NCBI GenBank assembly: GCA_030830945.1
Contig: JAURLY010000240.1
Span: forward strand, 1-13,528
DNA: 13,528 nucleotides
Source: Gammaproteobacteria bacterium
Lineage (GTDB): Bacteria; Pseudomonadota; Gammaproteobacteria; Pseudomonadales; GM7GCV1
Direction of reading: 5' to 3'
The number at the start of each line of letters is the position of its first letter. Position 1 is the first letter of the stretch. The translations under genes were made by a program, and so were the position numbers. The notes below the pieces were generated by a model that did no database searches, was not told where the DNA came from, and saw nothing but the letters and a program-made list of their open reading frames with translations. This document shows positions 6,317 through 13,203 of this stretch, piece by piece.

Positions 6317-7594
6317 TCATTCCCTAAACTCTTCTTCGTCTGGTATTCGTGTGAACGAAATCTTGGTTCCCACAAATCCGGCGGTGGTCTCTGGCGAACA
6401 GCCCACTTGTACCGTCCCTGCACCAAATTTTTGATTGATGCGATCCATGGCCAAAGTGACTTTTTTATCTTTATCCGCATCCACGGGCTCGGCAAATAGA
6501 TCTAATGTGAGTTGGCCCGGCTCACAGAGGTCGTAAATCGCCACAGAGACCGATTTTAGCGGTGTTGCTTGCAGGTTGGTCAGCATGGCCTGCCACAGCT
6601 CGCTGAGGGCGCCCACAAAGGCCAGGTTGTCCTGTGTGGGCGCAAGTCGCTGCTCCGCACCCCAGCGTTGCTGGTGGACACTGCGTACCGACAAAGCGAA
6701 GCAGCGTCCGCAGAGTTGGTAGCGACGCAGCCGCGCGGCGGCTTTCAGGGTAAGTTGACGGCTTATGGCATAGGCTTTGTCGGGCATACGTAATTGTGGA
6801 TCCAGCACCCGGCTGTGGCCAACCATGCGTCGCTGTGTTTCCAGATCGGGAATATCATAGCCATGCAGGCGGTACCAGAGTCTCTCGCCCCCGACACTAC
6901 CCCAGATAAGTCGAGCCTGTTTTGGTGGCAGATACCAAAACTGTTTGATGCTATGAATGCCGGCCATATCCAGACGTCGCATCATGCCGTGATTGATTCC
7001 CGGTAAATCCATTAGTTTCAGGGAAAACAGGCGGTTTGCGTATTTTCCCGGTTCAAGAATGACTAACCCGTCAGGTTTTTCCATTTCCGTAGCGACCTTG
7101 GCCAAATAAGCGTTGGGTGCAATGCCAATAGAGCAGGTGATCGCTTCACCAATGTTGCGCCGAAACCCATCCTTGATCCGAATGGCTAATTCATAAGCTT
7201 GATGTGGTGCACGCTCGTTTTTAAATAACATGCAGGCGGCTTCGTCTACGGACCAAATTTTGGTAACAGGGGTATGCTGTTCCAGTTCAGTCATAATCCG
7301 GTTGTGGTATCGCACATAGAGATCATGTTTCGCCAACACGCAGATAAGACTGGGGCACATTTTCTTGGCGTCATAAATCCTTGTGCCGGTTTTTACACCA
7401 AAGGCTTTGGCTTCATAGCTGGCGGCAATGGCGCAAGTGCTGTCAGTCATCATAGGTACGACGGCCACCGGTTTGCCTCGAAGTGCTGGGTTCTCTTGCT
7501 GCTCGACACTGGCAAAGTAGCTGTTCAAGTCAAAGAACAGCCACTTCAGTTCGTTAACTGGTTGGAAAGGGTTATCTGTATACTGTATATGCAT
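6317..7594 (-). CDS. Y-family (translesion) DNA polymerase, SOS-regulated
   Basis: Y-family polymerases copy damaged templates at the cost of accuracy. The 425-residue protein has the palm-domain metal ligands: D22 in FFDLNSYFASVEQ and D117-E118 in SVDEA. F27 aligns with the steric-gate residue F13 of E. coli DinB. A helix-hairpin-helix-like LPGINHGMMRRLDMAGI lies near 197-213 and the little-finger domain follows. QLTLDLF (361-367) is a good sliding-clamp-binding motif. The tail after it (TLAMDRINQKFGAGTVQVG) resembles the UmuC C-terminus, so it is neither a typical 350-residue DinB nor ImuB, which lacks the catalytic acids. No umuD, imuA or dnaE2 is adjacent. A perfect LexA box covers the start codon. 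The ATG at 7594 is the only ATG before the conserved domain, and no good ribosome-binding site is visible. Confidence 0.92.
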   Translation of the reverse strand: MHIQYTDNPFQPVNELKWLFFDLNSYFASVEQQENPALRGKPVAVVPMMTDSTCAIAASYEAKAFGVKTGTRIYDAKKMCPSLICVLAKHDLYVRYHNRIMTELEQHTPVTKIWSVDEAACMLFKNERAPHQAYELAIRIKDGFRRNIGEAITCSIGIAPNAYLAKVATEMEKPDGLVILEPGKYANRLFSLKLMDLPGINHGMMRRLDMAGIHSIKQFWYLPPKQARLIWGSVGGERLWYRLHGYDIPDLETQRRMVGHSRVLDPQLRMPDKAYAISRQLTLKAAARLRRYQLCGRCFALSVRSVHQQRWGAEQRLAPTQDNLAFVGALSELWQAMLTNLQATPLKSVSVAIYDLCEPGQLTLDLFAEPVDADKDKKVTLAMDRINQKFGAGTVQVGCSPETTAGFVGTKISFTRIPDEEEFRE

Positions 7595-7598
7595 ACAG
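7583..7598. promoter_or_regulatory. LexA (SOS) box at the start of the Y-family polymerase gene
   Basis: CTGTATATGCATACAG has perfect CTGT and ACAG half-sites eight bases apart, the gammaproteobacterial LexA operator. It overlaps the ATG of the minus-strand polymerase (7594-7592). An extra CTGTA lies at 7576-7580 without a partner. The association with a translesion polymerase makes SOS control very likely. Confidence 0.9.
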
Positions 7599-7600
7599 TT

Positions 7601-7629
7601 ATTTTCAGGGTAATTTCCCCTGACTTCAA
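7601..7629 (-). promoter_or_regulatory. Candidate promoter of the Y-family polymerase
   Basis: On the minus strand, TTGAAG (7629-7624) and GAAAAT (7606-7601) are spaced by 17 bases, each matching four of six consensus bases. Transcription would start at or next to the ATG at 7594, inside the LexA box, so LexA would block initiation. The elements are only moderate. Confidence 0.35.
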
Positions 7630-7652
7630 ATTAAATCGATCATGAATCAGGC

Positions 7653-7680
7653 CTTGAAATTTTCTGGTCAAAGCCCATTT
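7653..7680 (+). promoter_or_regulatory. Sigma-32 (RpoH) heat-shock promoter of htpG
   Basis: CTTGAAA (7653-7659) and GCCCATTT (7673-7680) are separated by 13 bases and closely match the sigma-32 consensus CTTGAAA/CCCCATNT. Location 73 bases upstream of an Hsp90 gene, a classic heat-shock regulon member, strongly supports this. Confidence 0.85.
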
Positions 7681-7747
7681 ACAAGTCTGTTACCAAATAA
7701 CTTGTTAAAACCCATTTAACTGTCCATTAACCAAATACTAGAAAAGC
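7674..7747 (+). repeat. Imperfect tandem repeat (about 37 bp, two copies) in the htpG leader
   Basis: Copy 1 (7674-7710) and copy 2 (7711-7747) both open with CCCATTTA, share GTC and TTA blocks at matching offsets, and both contain CCAAATA (7693-7699 and 7731-7737). One single-base indel separates them. The first CCCATTT is the -10 element of the sigma-32 promoter; the second has no matching -35 box. Confidence 0.55.
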
Positions 7748-7752
7748 AAAAG

Positions 7753-9651
7753 ATGACAACCAAAACCGAAACTCATGTATTTCAGGCGGAAGCCAAACAA
7801 CTTCTGCATTTGATGACGCACTCTCTCTACAGTAATCGAGAGATTTTTGTTCGTGAACTGGTTTCCAATGCATCCGATGCCTGTGACAAGCTCCGCTTTG
7901 AGGCGCTGGACAAGGATGACCTGTACGAAGGCGATAGCGAGCTGAAGATCCGCGTGGATGTCGATAGCGATGCCAAGACAATTACCTTTACCGATAACGG
8001 TATTGGTATGTCCAAAGAAGAAGTGATTGCCAATATCGGCACCATTGCCAGTTCAGGAACAGCCAAGTTTTTAGAAAACCTGACGGGTGACCAGAAGAAA
8101 GATTCAGCCTTAATTGGTCAATTCGGAGTGGGTTTTTATTCCTCTTTTATTGTTGCGGATAAAGTCGAAGTCTTTACCCGGCGCGCGGGCACTAAACCAG
8201 AAGAGGGTGTTTATTGGTGTGCTTCAGGCGAGGCCGAATACGAGCTGGGTGACGAGACCATTGAACAACGTGGTACCAGGGTGGTTCTGCATCTGAAAAA
8301 AGATGCAAAAGAGTTTAGTAATGACTGGTCTGTGCGATCAATCATCAAAAAGTACTCCGATCACATTGCCATTCCAGTTGAAATGGAGAAGCCGGACTTC
8401 AGCAATGACGAAGAAGGCGACGAAGACAAGCCAAAAACACCTGAATATGAACCAGTTAACTCGGTAAAAGCCCTGTGGACCAAATCTCGCTCAGAATTGA
8501 AGGATGAGGACTACAAAGAATTCTACAAACACATCTCTCATGATTTTGAAGAGCCTCTAACCTGGAGTCACAATCGGGTTGAAGGCAAGTTGGATTACAC
8601 CAGCTTGTTGTATTTGCCCAAGAAGCCGCTTTTCGATCTGTACAACCGCGAATCACCTAAAGGCCTGAAGCTATATGTGCGTCGCACCTTCATTTTGGAT
8701 GACGCGGAGCAATTTTTACCGCTGTATCTGCGTTTTGTGAAAGGTATCGTTGATTCCAACGACCTGCCATTGAACGTATCCCGGGAAATTCTACAGCATT
8801 CGCCACAGGTCGATTCCATCAAGTCAGCTTTGACCAAGCGCGTGCTCGATATGCTGTCCAAAATGGCCAAGAAAGATGGAGAGAAATACCAGGAATTTTG
8901 GAATGCCTTCGGTTCAGCAATGAAGGAAGGGCCAGTGGAAGATCCGTCTAACCAGGAAAAAGTTGCTGAGTTGTTGCGTTTTGCCACAACCAATAGTGAG
9001 TCCGATGTTCAGGATCAATCGTTGGATCAATATATCGAGCGAATGAAAGAAGGTCAGGACAAGATTTACTACATCATCGGTGAGTCCAGCACCGTTGTAC
9101 GCAAGTCTCCGCTGCTGGAAGCGTTCAAATCCAAAGGCTATGAAGTTCTTTTGCTTACAGATCGTATTGATGAGTGGTTGATGAGCAACATGAGCGAGTA
9201 CAAAGAAAAGACATTCCAGGATGTTGCTCGCGGAGAACTTCCCGATCTTGATGAAGATAAGAAATCAGAGAAAAGTGAAGACGAGAAAAAGGAAGATGGC
9301 GCGTTGCTTGAGAAAGTGAAGCAATATCTCGGGGACCGTGTCTCTGAAGTGCGTGAGTCACACCGTCTCGTGGATTCACCCGCCTGTCTGGTCATTGGCG
9401 ATCACGATATGGGAATGCAAATGCGCCGCATTATGGAGGCTGCCGGTCAGGCCGTGCCGGAATCCAAGCCAATTCTTGAATTGAACTTGAAGCACCCGCT
9501 GGTCGAGCGAGTGGAAAATACCCAGGAAGAAGAGAATTTTGGCGATTTAACGGAAATCTTGTTTGATCAGGCCAGGCTTTCTGTTGGCGAGCAACTGGAT
9601 GACCCCGTTAGTTATGTTCAGCGGATCAACAAATTGCTTTTTAGCGTGTAA
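7753..9651 (+). CDS. htpG: Molecular chaperone HtpG (bacterial Hsp90)
   Basis: HtpG is a cytosolic, ATP-driven homodimeric chaperone that remodels client proteins under heat and other stress. The 632-residue protein matches the family length (E. coli 624). The N-terminal GHKL ATPase domain shows E35 and N39 in ELVSNASDACDKL, D81 in DNGIGM, the lid/ATP loop GQFGVGFYSSF at 122-132, and GTRVVLHL near 174. The middle domain carries the ATP-contacting arginine R344 in NVSREILQHS. The C-terminal dimerisation domain follows a lysine/glutamate-rich segment at about 498-515. A short acidic linker lies near 214-228. Expression is probably from the sigma-32 promoter at 7653-7680. The ribosome-binding site before ATG 7753 is weak, but the N-terminus aligns with family members. 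Confidence 0.98.
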   Translation: MTTKTETHVFQAEAKQLLHLMTHSLYSNREIFVRELVSNASDACDKLRFEALDKDDLYEGDSELKIRVDVDSDAKTITFTDNGIGMSKEEVIANIGTIASSGTAKFLENLTGDQKKDSALIGQFGVGFYSSFIVADKVEVFTRRAGTKPEEGVYWCASGEAEYELGDETIEQRGTRVVLHLKKDAKEFSNDWSVRSIIKKYSDHIAIPVEMEKPDFSNDEEGDEDKPKTPEYEPVNSVKALWTKSRSELKDEDYKEFYKHISHDFEEPLTWSHNRVEGKLDYTSLLYLPKKPLFDLYNRESPKGLKLYVRRTFILDDAEQFLPLYLRFVKGIVDSNDLPLNVSREILQHSPQVDSIKSALTKRVLDMLSKMAKKDGEKYQEFWNAFGSAMKEGPVEDPSNQEKVAELLRFATTNSESDVQDQSLDQYIERMKEGQDKIYYIIGESSTVVRKSPLLEAFKSKGYEVLLLTDRIDEWLMSNMSEYKEKTFQDVARGELPDLDEDKKSEKSEDEKKEDGALLEKVKQYLGDRVSEVRESHRLVDSPACLVIGDHDMGMQMRRIMEAAGQAVPESKPILELNLKHPLVERVENTQEEENFGDLTEILFDQARLSVGEQLDDPVSYVQRINKLLFSV

Positions 9652-9660
9652 GTTTCGTTT

Positions 9661-9704
9661 GGCGGGCGCTGCGGTAAAGAAATGCGCTGACAGCGTCGGC
9701 CGCC
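9661..9704 (+). repeat. Inverted repeats between htpG and gpsA
   Basis: CGCTGACAGCG (9685-9695) is a perfect 5-1-5 palindrome over the -35 region of the gpsA promoter. In addition GGCGG (9661-9665) can pair with CCGCC (9700-9704), and GCGCTG occurs at both 9666-9671 and 9684-9689. No T-run follows, so a normal intrinsic terminator for htpG is not evident. Confidence 0.4.
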
Positions 9705-9714
9705 TACGTATAAT
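9687..9714 (+). promoter_or_regulatory. gpsA promoter directly next to the start codon
   Basis: CTGACA (9687-9692, five of six) and a perfect TATAAT (9709-9714) have a 16-base spacer. Six bases separate the -10 element from the gpsA ATG at 9721, so transcription is expected to begin at or beside the A of the ATG. Confidence 0.65.
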
Positions 9715-9720
9715 GTCTCG

Positions 9721-10755
9721 ATGGATTCAGATTCGCTAAACGTTACCGAACTTAAGACGACCGTTCTTGGCGGGGGCAGTTTTGGAACTGTCCTTGCCAG
9801 TATCGTTTCCAATAACGGATACCCCTGTACGCTCTGGGTGAGAGACCCGGAGGACGCTGACGCGGTTCGCACTAACCGTGTTAATAGCAAGTACCTGCCC
9901 GAATTTAAGCTGCCCGACGATATGAACGTCAGCTCTGATCTGGCTGAAGTAGTTAAAGATGCAGACATCGTCATGATCGCTGTTCCTGGTAACGCGGTTC
10001 GTGAAGTTTCCAAAGAAATCAAAAACCTGATTCATTCAGATGCAGTGATCATCAGTGCCACTAAGGGAATTGAACCTGGTACGGGTGAGCTCATGTCGCA
10101 AGTTATTGCCGAAGAGTTGCCAGGACACGCCATTGGTGTGTTGAGCGGTCCCAATTTGGCAGTTGAAATTGCTGAAGGCCATTTGACAGGGACTGTTGTG
10201 GCCAGTCGTGACCCGGAAGTATGCAAACTAGCCCAGCAGATAATGGCGTCGCGTTCGTTCCGGATTTACTCCAATGACGACGTCACCGGGGTTGAGCTCG
10301 GTGGTGTGCTAAAAAACATTTACGCTATTCTTTCCGGTGTTGCCTCCGGGAGAGGTGATGGGGCTAATACCATTAGTATGATGATGACTCGAGGTCTGGC
10401 GGAAATGTGTCGTTATGCCCAGGCGCTCGGCGCCAACCCGGCAACATTTATGGGTTTGTCTGGAATTGGCGATTTAATTGCGACTTGTTCTTCAGAGCTT
10501 AGTCGAAATTTCCGTGTTGGGGCTTTGGTTGGACAAGGCAAAACGCTTGAAGCGGCTATTGACGAAATCGGTCAGACAGCCGAAGGTATCAATACCGTTA
10601 GTGTGGTGATTGAACAAGCAAAAAAAATGGGTGTGGATATGCCTCTTGCCCAGGGTTTGCATGACATTCTTTATTCTGGCCGGTCTCTGGAAGAATTGGT
10701 TGAAGAATTAATGGCGCGCGATCAGACTCAGGATGTGGTCTATCGGGTTGCATAA
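9721..10755 (+). CDS. gpsA: Glycerol-3-phosphate dehydrogenase [NAD(P)+]
   Basis: GpsA reduces dihydroxyacetone phosphate to sn-glycerol-3-phosphate, the backbone for phospholipids, in the cytosol. The 344-residue protein shows the N-terminal nucleotide fold VLGGGSFGT at 15-23, ATKGIEPGTG with K115, GPNLAVEIAEG at 143-153, catalytic K198 in ELGGVLKNIYAI, GLSGIGDLIATC at 245-256, and SRNFRVG with R263-N264 for the substrate phosphate. Length is close to the usual 330-340. No alternative start exists before the Rossmann motif, so ATG 9721 is the likely start, although it has no Shine-Dalgarno and sits against a TATAAT. It is followed by a DUF4389 gene after 26 bp and then sixA, an arrangement seen in Pseudomonas-like genomes. 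Confidence 0.97.
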   Translation: MDSDSLNVTELKTTVLGGGSFGTVLASIVSNNGYPCTLWVRDPEDADAVRTNRVNSKYLPEFKLPDDMNVSSDLAEVVKDADIVMIAVPGNAVREVSKEIKNLIHSDAVIISATKGIEPGTGELMSQVIAEELPGHAIGVLSGPNLAVEIAEGHLTGTVVASRDPEVCKLAQQIMASRSFRIYSNDDVTGVELGGVLKNIYAILSGVASGRGDGANTISMMMTRGLAEMCRYAQALGANPATFMGLSGIGDLIATCSSELSRNFRVGALVGQGKTLEAAIDEIGQTAEGINTVSVVIEQAKKMGVDMPLAQGLHDILYSGRSLEELVEELMARDQTQDVVYRVA

Positions 10756-10781
10756 GCTGTTTATTTAATTAGGAAAATTAT

Positions 10782-11063
10782 ATGAGTATTCGAAATAGCT
10801 TGTTGAGTATTGATACCTGGGTTCGGGCGCTCTATATCGTGCTTTTCTGGATCCTTTTAAGCCTGGTTAGCTGGGTGTTGGGAGCCGTTGTAGTCGTACA
10901 GTTTTTAATTGTGCTGTTCACGGGTGAACGCAATGCCCAACTGGTTAAGTTTGGCGTCAATTTGGGGGAATACCTCAAACAGATTGTCGAATTTGTTAGC
11001 TTTGCTGACGATGAAAAGCCTTTTCCATTCTCGGACTTCCCGGATTCTTCGCTAGAAGATTAA
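10782..11063 (+). CDS. DUF4389 small membrane protein
   Basis: A 93-residue protein of unknown function. Residues about 15-48 are strongly hydrophobic (ALYIVLFWILLSLVSWVLG, then VVVVQFLIVLF), consistent with one long or two close membrane segments. A conserved FTGERNAQLVKFG-like loop and a helix (LGEYLKQIVEFVSF) follow, and the acidic tail contains PFPFSDFP. This pattern is that of DUF4389 proteins, commonly found beside gpsA and sixA in Pseudomonas relatives. An AGGAAA (10770-10775) lies six bases upstream of the ATG. It is probably in one operon with gpsA (26 bp gap) and sixA (32 bp gap). I cannot suggest a specific job beyond an inner-membrane location. Confidence 0.85.
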   Translation: MSIRNSLLSIDTWVRALYIVLFWILLSLVSWVLGAVVVVQFLIVLFTGERNAQLVKFGVNLGEYLKQIVEFVSFADDEKPFPFSDFPDSSLED

Positions 11064-11095
11064 ATCGGGACAATAACAGTTAGGAGCTTTGCCAA

Positions 11096-11539
11096 ATGAA
11101 ATTATTTATTCTTCGTCACGGCAAAGCGGCAGATGGTATTCCCGATGCCTTGCGAGAGCTAAAAACGCGGGGCAGGGAAGACGTCCGCAAAGTTGTCGAA
11201 TCGCGCAAATCAGAATTGGTGGGCATCGATAAAATCCAGAGTTCTTCATTGGTCAGGGCAGAGCAGACCGCCGCTATTGTTGCTGATTTGCTGGATTACA
11301 GTGGAGAGGTTGTTGAAAACGTGCACCTTACTCCCTGGGCTCGACCTTCAGACTTTATGGCCACAATCGAAGATGATGCTGGCGATCTGCTCGTTGCCAG
11401 TCACCAGCCTTTTGTGAGCGATCTGGTCAGTTATTTAGCCAATGAAGATATCTGGATGCCAACATCCAGCCTGGTATGCCTGGAAGCGGAGCATTTTTTA
11501 CCAGGCACTGCTGATTTATGTTGGCAAGAAAACCCCTAG
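11096..11539 (+). CDS. sixA: Phosphohistidine phosphatase SixA
   Basis: SixA belongs to the histidine phosphatase superfamily and removes phosphate from histidine on phosphotransfer proteins; in E. coli it acts on the HPt domain of ArcB and on the nitrogen PTS protein NPr. The 147-residue protein has the RHG signature with catalytic H8, the LKTRGREDV segment where family members usually have LTxRG, R54 in SSLVRAEQTA, and the second active-site histidine H103 in VASHQPFVSDL. Length is near the E. coli protein (about 161). TAGGAG lies upstream (11081-11086), nine bases before the ATG. It ends the gpsA-DUF4389-sixA group and is convergent with folE, five bases away. Its partner in this organism is not visible here. 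Confidence 0.92.
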   Translation: MKLFILRHGKAADGIPDALRELKTRGREDVRKVVESRKSELVGIDKIQSSSLVRAEQTAAIVADLLDYSGEVVENVHLTPWARPSDFMATIEDDAGDLLVASHQPFVSDLVSYLANEDIWMPTSSLVCLEAEHFLPGTADLCWQENP

Positions 11540-11565
11540 AAAACTTATTTTCCTACAAGTTGTAG
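11539..11565. other. Convergent sixA/folE junction with weak inverted repeats
   Basis: The sixA and folE stop codons are only five bases apart. GAAAA (11539-11543) can pair with TTTTC (11548-11552), and CTACAAGTTGTAG (11553-11565) is a 13-base palindrome inside the folE tail. Neither is a convincing GC-rich terminator, so overlapping transcripts are likely. Confidence 0.35.
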
Positions 11566-12087
11566 AAATTCGGAGCGAGTAGTTTGGCTGCTGCGAAATA
11601 ATCCCAGCATAGATGATGTCTGCATGAGTGAGTTTTGTTTCTCTACGCCACGCATCATCATGCACAGATGTTTGGCTTCAATAATAACCCCTACGCCTTT
11701 GGCGCCCGTGACTTCCTGGATTGTTTTGGCAATCTGGTCAGTGAGTGACTCCTGAATTTGCAGTCGGCGGGCAAAAAGGTCGACAATTCGGGCTACTTTG
11801 GATAAACCCAGAACTTTGCCATTAGGGATGTATCCCACGTGAGCTTTGCCAATAAAAGGGAGAAGATGATGCTCGCAGAGCGAATAGAGCTCGATGTCTT
11901 TCACAATTACCATTTCACTGGCGTCCGAGGGGAAAAGCGCACCATTAACCACTTCCTCGACGCTTTGCTGATAACCGCGAGTTAAAAACCCAATGGCTTT
12001 AGCGGCGCGTTTGGGCGTGTCTACCAATCCTGGACGATCCAGGTCTTCGCCTATTGCTTCAATGATTTTCTTGAAATGTTGTTCCAT
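11545..12087 (-). CDS. folE: GTP cyclohydrolase I (type IA)
   Basis: FolE converts GTP to 7,8-dihydroneopterin triphosphate, the first step of tetrahydrofolate synthesis. The 180-residue protein is the compact form common in Pseudomonas; E. coli FolE has 222 residues owing to a longer N-terminus. Zinc ligands are C71 and H74 in LCEHHLLPF and C142 in HLCMMMRGV; H73 is the likely catalytic histidine. HVGYIPNGKVLGLSKVARIV (83-102) and the C-terminal QTSSMLGLF are also typical. Presence of the CEHH and CMMMRG motifs makes it the zinc-dependent type IA enzyme, not the FolE2 (IB) type. It is divergent from prmB. A GATAAT (12104-12099) on the minus strand would put transcription start about five bases before the ATG, but no -35 box is evident. 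Confidence 0.96.
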   Translation of the reverse strand: MEQHFKKIIEAIGEDLDRPGLVDTPKRAAKAIGFLTRGYQQSVEEVVNGALFPSDASEMVIVKDIELYSLCEHHLLPFIGKAHVGYIPNGKVLGLSKVARIVDLFARRLQIQESLTDQIAKTIQEVTGAKGVGVIIEAKHLCMMMRGVEKQNSLMQTSSMLGLFRSSQTTRSEFLQLVGK

Positions 12088-12144
12088 GAAAATGGGGTAT
12101 TATCCAATGCAGGCGCCATCTTAGCTGCTTGCTGATGAATGTAA

Positions 12145-12163
12145 AAATTTAATTATCATTATT
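12145..12163 (-). promoter_or_regulatory. Possible Fur-box-like site between folE and prmB
   Basis: Read on the minus strand, AATAATGATAATTAAATTT matches the 19-base Fur consensus (GATAATGATAATCATTATC) at 13 positions. The first two NAT-type hexamers are good and the third is poor. AT-rich intergenic DNA produces such matches by chance, so this is tentative. Confidence 0.2.
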
Positions 12164-12185
12164 AAGTCGTAAATAAGGATCACCA

Positions 12186-13076
12186 TTGTCTTTTCAGCTT
12201 TCCCAAGTCACCAGCTATAACACAGCACTCGAGCAAGCCTCCCGTTATATGGAGGATAACGATCTTTGGTTTGGACACGGTACTGATAATGCATGGGATG
12301 AGTCTGTCTCACTGCTACTTTGGAGTGCTGCGCTACCCATTGATACCGATGCTGATATTTTAAAGGCAACACTTGAGCCAGAAGTGCAGGAACGCTTTGT
12401 TGCCGCAATAAACCGGCGTGTCGAAGAACGAATCCCGGCAGCGTATATTACCCAGGAAGCCTGGTTTTACGGCTTGCCGTTTTATGTGAATAAAGACGTA
12501 TTGATCCCAAGATCGCCAATCGCTGAATTAATTGCCCATGGATTTCAGCCCTGGGTAAAAGTCGAACCAACAAATATTCTCGATCTCTGCTGTGGTTCCG
12601 GCTGCATAGGTATTGCTGCAGCCCTGGAAATCCCACGTGCGCAAGTGGTTTTAGCGGATCTTTCCGCAGCCGCACTGGTCGTTGCCAAAAATAATATTGA
12701 GCGACACGACTGTTCCGGACGAGTGACTATTACTCAGGGCAATCTGTTCGAATCGTTGAATGGCCAGGTGTTTGATTTGATCCTTTGTAATCCGCCCTAT
12801 GTTGATGCAGAGGAACTGGCATCAATGCCTGAAGAATACCGGCACGAGCCTTCAATGGGGCTAGGTTCTGGAGAAGATGGTCTGGACTTAACCCGGAAAA
12901 TACTGGAGCAGGCTCCAGCGTTTCTTTCAGAAAATGGTGTATTGGTGCTTGAGGTCGGTAATTCTTGGCGTAATCTGGATGATGCTTATCCCGAATATTC
13001 ATTTCTCTGGCTAGATTTTGAAAATGGGGGGGAGGGTGTGTGTGTGTTGACTCGCGAGGAATTGCTGCAGCTATAA
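12186..13076 (+). CDS. prmB: Ribosomal protein uL3 N5-glutamine methyltransferase
   Basis: PrmB uses S-adenosylmethionine to methylate a glutamine of ribosomal protein uL3 (Gln150 in E. coli) and helps 50S assembly. The 296-residue protein has the PrmB-type N-terminal helical region with FGHGTDNAWDE at 29-39, which distinguishes it from PrmC. RIPAAYI and VLIPRSPIAELI follow at about 82 and 105. The SAM motif is DLCCGSGCIG (133-142) and the catalytic motif is NPPY (202-205). Translation probably begins at the TTG at 12186: AAGGA (12175-12179) lies six bases upstream, and the next ATG would remove the conserved N-terminal helix. It is divergent from folE and upstream of aroC, as in Pseudomonas, where prmB and aroC are close neighbours. 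Confidence 0.93.
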   Translation: MSFQLSQVTSYNTALEQASRYMEDNDLWFGHGTDNAWDESVSLLLWSAALPIDTDADILKATLEPEVQERFVAAINRRVEERIPAAYITQEAWFYGLPFYVNKDVLIPRSPIAELIAHGFQPWVKVEPTNILDLCCGSGCIGIAAALEIPRAQVVLADLSAAALVVAKNNIERHDCSGRVTITQGNLFESLNGQVFDLILCNPPYVDAEELASMPEEYRHEPSMGLGSGEDGLDLTRKILEQAPAFLSENGVLVLEVGNSWRNLDDAYPEYSFLWLDFENGGEGVCVLTREELLQL

Positions 13077-13087
13077 GTTTCCAGAGA

Positions 13088-13116
13088 TTGGTCTGATCGG
13101 CGGCTACACGTATAAT
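13088..13116 (+). promoter_or_regulatory. aroC promoter
   Basis: TTGGTC (13088-13093) and a perfect TATAAT (13111-13116) have a 17-base spacer. The -10 context (ACGTATAATG) closely resembles that of gpsA. Transcription would start near 13123, leaving a leader of about 80 bases with a small ACGCT/AGCGT hairpin (13173-13187). TATAAA/TAAAAT at 13157-13164 may be a second -10 but lacks a -35. Confidence 0.6.
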
Positions 13117-13179
13117 GCGCGGCTTCTACCAGGCTGCTGTAAGCTGCCGTTCAGGATATAAAATAGGCCAAAACGCTAA

Positions 13180-13203
13180 ATGAGCGTCCCAAGAGAAAAA
13201 TAA
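13180..13203 (+). other. Possible 7-codon upstream ORF overlapping the aroC start
   Basis: ATG at 13180 opens a frame coding MSVPREK and stops at TAA 13201-13203. The stop overlaps the aroC ATG as TAATG. Such an overlap permits translational coupling, but the upstream ORF lacks a clear Shine-Dalgarno and is short enough to arise by chance. Confidence 0.3.

Noticed and set aside
12070..12087. CTTGAAA on the plus strand near the folE start as a second heat-shock promoter
   Set aside because: It lies inside the folE coding region and the spacing to any CCAT sequence is too short.
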